DNA from: Bacillota bacterium
GTDB taxonomy: Bacteria; Bacillota; Clostridia; Oscillospirales; Acutalibacteraceae
Reading direction: 5' to 3'
DNA length: 29,699 bases
NCBI GenBank assembly: GCA_030705695.1
Contig: JAUZPX010000005.1
Location: 1-29,699 of the forward strand
Both the position numbers and the translations under genes were made by a program. The number at the start of each line of letters is the position of its first letter. Position 1 is the first letter of the stretch. This document shows, piece by piece, positions 24,421 to 29,699 of the stretch. Under the pieces are notes generated by a model that saw only the letters and a list, made by a program, of their open reading frames with translations, searched no databases and was not told the origin of the DNA.

Positions 24421-24796
24421 CGTAAATCCTTTATGAAAGACATAATCGAAGCCTGTATCGACGGCTTCACAATCTGATAGTGATTGTCTGAAAAGCTTCC
24501 GTCTTTTTTGAGAACTCGCAGCCGCTTGATAAAGTTCTCCTTAATTGCTTCTATGACCGCTGTGCACTTGATTCTGAGCGTCTTGCTGATATCATTGTAA
24601 CTGTTCCAGAATGACCTTGTTTTGCTGTTAATCGACTTGCAGAGAAACAAATAGACACGCATTTGCTTGGCGCTAAGCTTCCCGACCGCAAATCGTGGTA
24701 CAAAAAAACAGTTTCTTTTCGGGCAGGGAAGCGTATAAACATGGGTGCCCAGCTGGCCGTTGCTTTTGAATGGCTGTTTTACGGCTAAAGCGTCAT
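24391..24796 (-). pseudogene. Conjugative-element helix-turn-helix protein, two frameshifts
   Basis: On the minus strand three frames join into one about 135-aa protein. An ATG at 24796 (giving only MTL before a stop) leads by a one-base shift into LAVKQPFKSNGQLGTHVYTL, then FFVPRFAVGKLSAKQMRVYL and a winged-helix stretch (NDISKTLRIKCTAVIEAIKE). Near 24480 a second shift gives SDCEAVDTGFDYVFHKGFTK and a TAG at 24391. The protein type resembles small replication-initiator/HTH proteins of Clostridia conjugative transposons. It is almost certainly inactive. Only the middle frame is open over a long range. Confidence 0.6.
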
Positions 24797-25261
24797 CGGC
24801 TTACAAGGTTTTGTTACTTTCGGGTTTTTTGACATCACATAGCTTTTTAGCTCTTCATTGTAATCCTTGTTTTTCGGCGGGATATTGTTGACTATATAGC
24901 CTTTATCCCTATATTTTGACATAAATTTCTGTGTGGCGCTGACCCCGGACTTATCGTTGTCCAGACAAAAATTCAGTTCTTTCACTTCCGGGTGCTGGCT
25001 GATATAATGCTCTAAGGCAGTGTCACTGACAGAGCATAAAGCCAGGCGATTATGTGCTTGCCATGCGTTTGCGTTTTTGCTCATGAAATTCGTCAGCGTA
25101 ACCAGGGCAAAGACCAGCAGAAAAAGAAGAAAGACGCCGCCAGCAATCATCAGGGTTTTAGTGGAAAGAAAGTTTGAAAAGTCCGGAAGCTTTAAGCTTG
25201 AAATTTTGCTTTCTTTTTGCGGTTTGCTGCTTTCAAATGTGTTGCATAATGAGAGAGAATA
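24785..25261 (-). pseudogene. Fused relics: membrane-protein fragment joined to toprim (DUF3991-like) C-terminus
   Basis: One minus-strand open frame carries two unlike parts. Residues encoded at about 25261-25085 form a hydrophilic linker plus a single membrane helix (LMIAGGVFLLFLLVFALVTL). From about 25084 onward the sequence is a toprim-like C-terminus: AWQAHNRLALCSVSDTALEH, then ELNFCLDNDKSGVSATQKFM and PPKNKDYNEELKSY. This is the C-terminal part of DUF3991/toprim proteins of conjugative elements, lacking its zinc-binding N-terminus. The parts come from different genes and were joined by an in-frame deletion. No ribosome site for the fused gene; likely non-functional. Confidence 0.62.
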
Positions 25262-25653
25262 TGATATACAAAGTCGTTGCCGGTGTTGTATGGAGGATCA
25301 ATATAAATCATCTTGACCTTACGGTAATAGGAAGTCTGCAAGAGCTTTAACACTTCCAAATTGTCGCCCACTATGTAAAGATTCTGCGTTACGTCGAAGT
25401 TGACGCTTTCTTCGGGACAAGGGCGTAGCTTACCGGTAGAACGATTTTGCGCCAACTTAAGACAATCCGCTTTACCACTCCACTCGAACTTATATTTTTC
25501 AAAGTCGTTGTTGATATACTCTCCGCAAAGAGACAAAAGCTTATCAATATCCAGCTTTCCCTCGGCAAAGCACTCTGGAAAAACGGATCTCAGCTTGTCC
25601 ATGTTTAAGGTTTCAACATCAATCGAAAGTCCCTCTATAATATTTTTTCCCAT
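25192..25653 (-). pseudogene. Type III restriction-modification DNA methyltransferase (Mod), N-terminal fragment
   Basis: 153 codons from an ATG with an excellent GAGGAGG site. The sequence shows the N-terminal part of type III Mod proteins: DKLRSVFPECFAEGKLDIDK, then NLYIVGDNLEVLKLLQTSYY and catalytic motif IV DPPYNTGNDFVY. The homology stops exactly after this motif (around 25264), where the frame runs into the foreign membrane-protein fragment and ends 23 codons later. The SAM-binding FxGxG motif and the target-recognition domain are missing, so the methyltransferase is dead. It shares 70 bases with the fused relic in another frame. Confidence 0.8.
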
Positions 25654-25731
25654 ATTATTTTTCCTCCTCAACGCGCCATGCCTTTTTAGTTTGATTAATA
25701 AATCTTTGGCTATTTTTATCCAATGATCCTT

Positions 25732-25944
25732 TTATTTAACTTGTCCAGAAGCCGCATATGCAATGTCAATCAATTCCGATAGCATATTGTGCACATTTGG
25801 TGTAACATCATATGCCAAAGGATTAGATAAAAATTTCAAATGTTGATTATATGGTTATGCAATTTTTTTCGTAGAAGACATTAAAATCTTCTCAACGAGA
25901 GTTTCTATTTCTTTAAAATGTTCTACTGCCAATTTATTCACCAT
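25732..25944 (-). pseudogene. Small protein gene interrupted by an in-frame TAA
   Basis: ATG at 25944 with AAAGGGG site starts MVNKLAVEHFKEIETLVEKI. Codon 30 (25855-25857) is TAA. The same frame then continues for 40 codons with protein-like sequence (HLKFLSNPLAYDVTPNVHNM...YAASGQVK) to a second stop. The simplest reading is a 70-aa protein broken by a nonsense mutation. Family not recognised. It starts at the base after the upstream ORF's stop, so both belong to one transcript. Confidence 0.5.
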
Positions 25945-26121
25945 TTAATTACCCCTTTTGCTATTAATTTTTAAATAGCTAGGATGTTTATCAACTAGCT
26001 TAAATACCCATGATTGAATAAATCCCGGCATGCTGGAATAAGTTCCCAAATTCGTTCCAGCTGCCATCGAAATGACTCTAAATGTCTCAAGCCGCTTGTG
26101 AATCGGATTATTTAAATCCAT
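25945..26121 (-). CDS. Unknown 58-aa ORF, possibly the 3' part of a lost gene
   Basis: Begins at an internal ATG (MDLNNPIHKRLETFRVISMA) and ends ...YLKINSKRGN. The frame is open for a few codons further upstream (KNFYDKRETAIR) without a start, and no ribosome site is seen at the ATG. It is therefore likely the C-terminal remainder of a longer protein. No family recognised. Its end contains the ribosome site of the following gene. Confidence 0.4.
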   Translation of the reverse strand: MDLNNPIHKRLETFRVISMAAGTNLGTYSSMPGFIQSWVFKLVDKHPSYLKINSKRGN

Positions 26122-26157
26122 ACGGATAGCTGTTTCTCGTTTATCATAAAAATTTTT

Positions 26158-26457
26158 TTAAAAAAGCTTTTCATCGTCTGATAAATTATTTAAAACATAT
26201 TTATAAGTTTTCCAGGTTTTATGAGTTTTAATTTTTTCTTTTGTTGAGTCTGTTATCCATTTTATAAAATAGGATACCCATATTGCAATTGAAACTACTA
26301 AGATAATAAATAACCAAATACCATTATCTTTTCTAAACTCTGAAATGCTAAACGGTAGTATAGTCGCGAGGAAAAACAACAAAAAAGCACATGCAATTGA
26401 TATTGCCCCTAATGTTCGTGCAGATAATGATAATAGCTTTGTAATATCGAAATTCAT
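26158..26457 (-). CDS. Two-helix membrane protein, SieB-like N-terminal part
   Basis: A 99-aa membrane protein. The start MNFDITKLLSLSARTLGAIS has a GAAAGGA site. Two hydrophobic segments (about 15-37 and 47-65) are followed by a charged cytosolic tail with WKTYKYVLNNLSDDEKLF. The order leader, two helices, LSDDEK tail resembles the first half of superinfection-exclusion protein B (SieB), which is longer (about 150-200 aa); this one stops where the soluble domain should begin. It may be a truncated SieB or a short relative. Last gene of a minus-strand cassette. Confidence 0.55.
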   Translation of the reverse strand: MNFDITKLLSLSARTLGAISIACAFLLFFLATILPFSISEFRKDNGIWLFIILVVSIAIWVSYFIKWITDSTKEKIKTHKTWKTYKYVLNNLSDDEKLF

Positions 26458-26496
26458 TTTTTGTTCCTTTCAAAAAGTTATTTACCTCTGCGGTAA

Positions 26497-26985
26497 TTAT
26501 ATTTCATCGATTATTTTCCTAATATTAAAGAAATTAATTGTATTAATAAAAGACTCATAATCAACAAAAAAACGCTTGTGAAAATAATCTTTTTCAATCA
26601 TGTCCAAAAATGACAGTATCTCTTTTCTAATATCTTCATCTGTCATACTATCATTAACATGGAAATGGCATCCTATTGCACCCAAGTTAACAATAAAGTG
26701 TTTTGTTTTGCTATCTACGACCATTTTCTTATCTTGTGTACAGTACACGTCAAACCAAATACTATGATTGCTAACGGATACAGAAATGTATCCAATTATT
26801 TGATTATACTTCCATATGTCACGAGGGTGAACACAATAACTTATTCCTTCGAGAGCACTTTTATCAGTATGACAGTGTGCAATGAAATTGTCATACATTT
26901 TATTCTTTATAATATTCCAACGCCTATCAAACTCCTTTTTAGGCATTGAATATATCGGAATATCAAAGATGGTTTTTGAAATCAA
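26497..26985 (-). CDS. Hypothetical protein of unknown function
   Basis: A 162-aa cytosolic protein from a TTG start (site GGGGTGA); the frame is open to another TTG at 27015 with no site. It is alpha/beta in appearance, with conspicuous histidines and cysteines: FIAHCHTDKSALEGISYCVH, IGCHFHVND. The C-terminal third is helical and acidic (SMTDEDIRKEILSFLDMIEK). HCH and CHFH pairs could bind a metal, but no catalytic family is recognised. It lies 40 bp upstream of the SieB-like gene and 66 bp downstream of a membrane-anchored protein, in one direction, suggesting a functional cassette. Confidence 0.65.
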   Translation of the reverse strand: MISKTIFDIPIYSMPKKEFDRRWNIIKNKMYDNFIAHCHTDKSALEGISYCVHPRDIWKYNQIIGYISVSVSNHSIWFDVYCTQDKKMVVDSKTKHFIVNLGAIGCHFHVNDSMTDEDIRKEILSFLDMIEKDYFHKRFFVDYESFINTINFFNIRKIIDEI

Positions 26986-27050
26986 ACAATCACCCCATTG
27001 GAAGCAACTTGACAAAGCAGGTCATATTAATTTAAAATTAATCCTTTGAT

Positions 27051-27566
27051 TTAGCCTTTTTCCTTTGCTATTCTTTCAGCTGTCGTTTTAATTTTACAAT
27101 AATGGTTACCCGATGTTGTATCAGTAACTAATACTTTTATTTTTTGATAAGGACTTATTTCATGTCGATTTAATAAATCAATAAACGACTTTGACAATTC
27201 TGAATATGAAATATACACAGCAAAACTACTTTCGGGAGAAAGTTCTCTCGGAAAGTGACAGCCTAGGTTATTGTGATCAATATCAGTCATTAATTTATTA
27301 ATAACAAGATTATTTTTTCCTGTATTAAGATAGATATTTGTTATGATGATTGGCCTTATACCTGTATTTGAAACAGTAATGCAATAAAAACTTTCACCAA
27401 GCCCATAATCATAAACAGGGAATGCTGTAGAAAATGTTATTCTAACTTTCTTAATTAATGGCTGTTTATATTGAACAACAGCAACCACAACTGCAACTGC
27501 AGTAATCAAAGAACCAATAGTCGTACCTATTGCACCAAATGCATTCCAAAATACAGACCAATCCAT
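27051..27566 (-). CDS. Membrane-anchored protein with Ig-like domain, unknown function
   Basis: A 171-aa protein with ribosome site GGAGGG. One N-terminal membrane helix (about 11-32, AIGTTIGSLITAVAVVVAVV) is followed by a cytosolic strand-rich domain (FYCITVSNTGIRPIIITNIY; SSFAVYISYSEL; IKVLVTDTTSGNHYCKIKTT), a pattern common to small hypothetical proteins of prophages and accessory islands. The VSNTGIRPI motif is typical of an Ig-like fold. No enzymatic residues seen. Part of the XRE-led cassette. Confidence 0.68.
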   Translation of the reverse strand: MDWSVFWNAFGAIGTTIGSLITAVAVVVAVVQYKQPLIKKVRITFSTAFPVYDYGLGESFYCITVSNTGIRPIIITNIYLNTGKNNLVINKLMTDIDHNNLGCHFPRELSPESSFAVYISYSELSKSFIDLLNRHEISPYQKIKVLVTDTTSGNHYCKIKTTAERIAKEKG

Positions 27567-27653
27567 TTAAGCTCCCTCCACTCCTATTATAAACTCACGC
27601 TCAACCTTAACAATATAATGATTCTATCAAACGTGCTGTTTAATAAAATGGAC

Positions 27654-27860
27654 TCATTCCTCATCAATGACCTCCATTATCTCATCAAAAGAACAATTGA
27701 GCGTCTTGCAAATTTTTGCAAGTGTATCCGTAGTGACATTTTCACCCCGGTTTAGTTTATTAATAGTATAGGTACTGATATTTGCAGCATGAACTAAATC
27801 CTTCTTCTTCATGTCTTTGTCTATCAGCATTTTCCAGAGTTTTTTATAACTGATTGCCAT
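27654..27860 (-). CDS. Small XRE-family (Cro/CI-like) regulator
   Basis: A 68-aa single-domain helix-turn-helix protein: YKKLWKMLIDKDMKKKDLVH, AANISTYTINKLNRGENVTT, then LAKICKTLNCSFDEIMEVI. This is the compact regulator type with no effector domain. Ribosome site GGGGGA precedes the ATG. It leads the cassette and probably represses the promoter at 27912-27940 that drives itself and the genes behind it. Confidence 0.88.
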   Translation of the reverse strand: MAISYKKLWKMLIDKDMKKKDLVHAANISTYTINKLNRGENVTTDTLAKICKTLNCSFDEIMEVIDEE

Positions 27861-27911
27861 GAATTATCCCCCGCTTTAATAAGCATTTTAGCAATAATAA
27901 AATATTAATAT

Positions 27912-27940
27912 ATTATATTATATTTTAACGACAAAATCAA
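27912..27940 (-). promoter_or_regulatory. Promoter of the XRE-led cassette
   Basis: On the minus strand TTGATT (27935-27940), 17-bp spacer, TATAAT (27912-27917), about 50 bp ahead of the regulator ATG. The surrounding DNA is nearly pure A/T. Confidence 0.6.
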
Positions 27941-28008
27941 CAAATTATAGAGCGATAACATTATTATTTACTAAAATATTAATATTTATCAGTGCTTAGC
28001 TGAATAAC

Positions 28009-28107
28009 TCAATCAAAATAGCTTATATGGTGTATAAATAAAAAATTCTTTAGGCTTGCCAATGTTTTGGGATATAATCTTTTAATTTCAGGTTTGTTTT
28101 CTGCCAT
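28009..28107 (-). CDS. Tiny ORF with a perfect ribosome site, possible gene stub
   Basis: 32 codons after AAGGAGGG, 7 bases from the ATG. It reads MAENKPEIKRLYPKTLASLK and ends ISYFD. Such a strong initiation site suggests a real start, but the frame dies quickly in AT-rich DNA, so it may be the 5' stub of a gene cut by recombination. It lies 61 bp downstream of the MFS gene on the same strand. Confidence 0.35.
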   Translation of the reverse strand: MAENKPEIKRLYPKTLASLKNFLFIHHISYFD

Positions 28108-28168
28108 GCAGAATCCCTCCTTGCCGTATTTATAAGTTTTTTTATCTACCAACGGTCAAGCTGACCAG

Positions 28169-29593
28169 TCAGTCTTCGGAAGGAGCCGACCGTGGCATGA
28201 GCCAAACAAGGCCAAGCCCCGCGACAACAATCGCGCCAACAATTAGGATGCTATACTGCATTGCCATGGCGTTACCAACGTGGCTCTGAAAATGGAAGAA
28301 AATTGTTGTTACGACAGCGGAGCCTATTGCCGCCGCTAATTGCTGCACCGCGCTCAGGGAACCGCTCGCGCTGCCTGCCTCATCATGCGCAATATCACCA
28401 AGCGCAACATCGTAAATACTACTGAAACAAGCACCCATGCCAGCGCCGATAATTAAAATAGCAGGAGCCATCAGTAGTGCGGTATCCGCCATGCCTTTCA
28501 CAAAAATGGTTAACCACAGCCCCAGCGCCCCAATGAGTGTTGTAACAAGTCCGGCCACGACGATTTTGCGTCCCATTTTATTAAGAAGCGGTCGGCATAT
28601 CATCGACGATATCACAATTCCAATTGCCATGGGGCAAAGTCCAAGAGCAGCCTCGTATGCCGTCATATGAAGAACCATTTGAAAGAACAATGAAATGACA
28701 TAGGAAAGCCCGTTTACGGCAGCGAAAAAAGCAAGACCAAGCAATAATCCAGACGTGAAACCCTTGTTATTGAAAAGTCCGGGCTTGATCAAAGGATTGG
28801 CAGCGTAGCGTTGGCGAAAGGCAAATGCAATAAACATAATGACTCCCACAATGATACCGATAATCGGTAGCAATGTCCAACCATCGGTTGAGCCCTCATT
28901 TAATCCGTAAATAATGCCCAGCATGGCGGCTCCAAGCAATACTGTCCCGAGTCTATCCAACTTTTCATCAGGATTTGGCTGATCATGCGGCAGCAGCTTA
29001 ATCGCCGCAATAAGACCGGTCAGACCGAGAACTATATTAATGAGGAACATCGGCCGCCAGCCAAGTCCACCGATATTTGCCTGAATGATAAATCCGGCCA
29101 ATATCGGACCGATGACGGATGAAATACTCATCATAGGGCCAAATGCACTGACCGCTCGTGGGAACTGTTCCCGGGAAAATGTCGCCATCAGGATGCTCAT
29201 ACCCTGTGGAATCAAAAGCGCCCCAAAGCTACCCTGAATCAGACTGCCTGCCACAATCATGGCGGGGCTGATGGACAAACCACAAAATACTGAAGCAAGT
29301 GTAAATCCTGTAATTCCAATTAGGAACAAGCGCCTTTTTCCATAGCGGTCACCCAAACGGCCTCCCGTTACCAGCAGTACGCCCATGGCCAAAGCGTAAC
29401 CCGCCCCAAGCCATTTGATTAGAGTCTCGCCGCCTCCTATGCTATGAACAATGGACGGAGCGGCGATATTATTGATGGTTGAATACATCATGTCAAGAAT
29501 ATCTGCGATCAACACAACCGCCAAAATCATTCTCAGGTAAGGCGTTAGTCTTGAGGGATCGGTTGCTTTATTTGTTGAATTTGATTGAATCAT
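28169..29593 (-). CDS. DHA2-family MFS drug efflux transporter (14 TM)
   Basis: A 474-aa integral membrane protein of the major facilitator superfamily, drug:H+ antiporter-2 type. Motif A is GGRLGDRYGKRR (77-88) after TM2, and the WRPMFLIN segment marks the DHA2 half; hydrophobic segments are compatible with 14 TM. It would expel cationic or lipophilic compounds with the proton gradient. The start at 29593 (MIQSNS) is chosen because GGAGG lies 5 bases ahead; upstream in-frame ATGs at 29605 and 29608 lack a site. It has its own promoter with a palindromic operator, so drug-inducible control by a TetR/MarR-type repressor is likely; that regulator is not in the window. Higher GC than neighbours suggests separate acquisition. 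Confidence 0.92.
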   Translation of the reverse strand: MIQSNSTNKATDPSRLTPYLRMILAVVLIADILDMMYSTINNIAAPSIVHSIGGGETLIKWLGAGYALAMGVLLVTGGRLGDRYGKRRLFLIGITGFTLASVFCGLSISPAMIVAGSLIQGSFGALLIPQGMSILMATFSREQFPRAVSAFGPMMSISSVIGPILAGFIIQANIGGLGWRPMFLINIVLGLTGLIAAIKLLPHDQPNPDEKLDRLGTVLLGAAMLGIIYGLNEGSTDGWTLLPIIGIIVGVIMFIAFAFRQRYAANPLIKPGLFNNKGFTSGLLLGLAFFAAVNGLSYVISLFFQMVLHMTAYEAALGLCPMAIGIVISSMICRPLLNKMGRKIVVAGLVTTLIGALGLWLTIFVKGMADTALLMAPAILIIGAGMGACFSSIYDVALGDIAHDEAGSASGSLSAVQQLAAAIGSAVVTTIFFHFQSHVGNAMAMQYSILIVGAIVVAGLGLVWLMPRSAPSED

Positions 29594-29621
29594 AGTAGCC
29601 TCCATCATACTAAAAAATTAT

Positions 29622-29641
29622 ATAGGTAGAAATCTACCTAT
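29622..29641. promoter_or_regulatory. Palindromic operator of the MFS gene
   Basis: Perfect 9-bp arms ATAGGTAGA (29622-29630) and TCTACCTAT (29633-29641) with a 2-bp centre, immediately downstream of and touching the -10 box. The size fits a TetR- or MarR-type dimer site. Confidence 0.75.
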
Positions 29642-29668
29642 TATAGCAAAAATAATTGTACCAGCTAA
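29640..29668 (-). promoter_or_regulatory. Promoter of the MFS gene
   Basis: On the minus strand TATAAT (29640-29645) with TTAGCT (29663-29668) 17 bp upstream. The operator overlaps the start of transcription, so repressor binding would block RNA polymerase. Confidence 0.65.
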
Positions 29669-29699
29669 AACATAGTTCAATATTTAATTGGTGCAAACA

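Overview
The window looks like a chromosomal piece of a low-GC Gram-positive anaerobe, most likely class Clostridia (Oscillospirales/Ruminococcaceae-like). The reasons are the ffh-rpsP-khpA housekeeping run, a Gram-positive type LexA, strong AGGAGG-type ribosome sites, sigma-A promoters with 17-bp spacers, frequent TTG/GTG starts, and many relics of Clostridia-type mobile elements. The species cannot be fixed from the sequence alone.

Layout. (1) 1-3400 is core chromosome: the 3' end of ffh, rpsP, khpA, a terminator, lexA, a CpXC-domain protein on the minus strand, a small coiled-coil protein, and an initiator tRNA-fMet. (2) 3430-7500 is the replication/control part of a phage-like or satellite-like integrated element placed just behind the tRNA: XRE repressor, divergent promoters, AlpA/excisionase-like HTH protein, and a large PrimPol-DUF3987 replication protein. 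No integrase, relaxase or structural genes follow. (3) 7500-8058 is AT-rich and apparently non-coding. (4) 8059-18880 is the most interesting part: ten + strand genes that overlap or abut without exception. They encode two ABC exporter half-units, a nucleotidyltransferase-fold protein, a thymidylate-kinase-like P-loop protein, a possible BtrH-like cysteine acyltransferase, two acyl/peptidyl carrier proteins, an AMP-forming ligase, a CYTH-domain protein, and an 831-aa cytosolic serine hydrolase. This reads as an uncharacterised carrier-protein-templated biosynthetic cluster with no PKS or NRPS module. (5) 18947-24068 holds exported proteins: a DNRLRE-like secreted protein, a C39-like cysteine peptidase with its own promoter, a lipoprotein, and a 5'-truncated BlaR1/M56 metallopeptidase relic. 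(6) 24100-26160 is a scrapyard of conjugative-element and type III restriction-modification fragments. (7) 26158-27860 is a minus-strand cassette (XRE regulator, two unknown proteins, a short SieB-like membrane protein) that could be a phage-exclusion cassette. (8) 28169-29699 is a 14-TM DHA2-type MFS efflux gene with a palindromic operator next to its promoter.

How the genes may work together. In region 4 the ligase would activate an acid as its adenylate and load it on one of the two carriers. The BtrH-like protein and/or the serine hydrolase would transfer or release it. The nucleotidyltransferase-like and kinase-like proteins could modify or mask a hydroxyl group, and the ABC pair would export the product. 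This is modelled on butirosin-type ligase/carrier/BtrH chemistry and is inference. Base composition is visibly mosaic: region 4 is strongly AT-rich, while the PrimPol gene and the MFS gene are richer in GC, consistent with separate acquisitions downstream of the tRNA.
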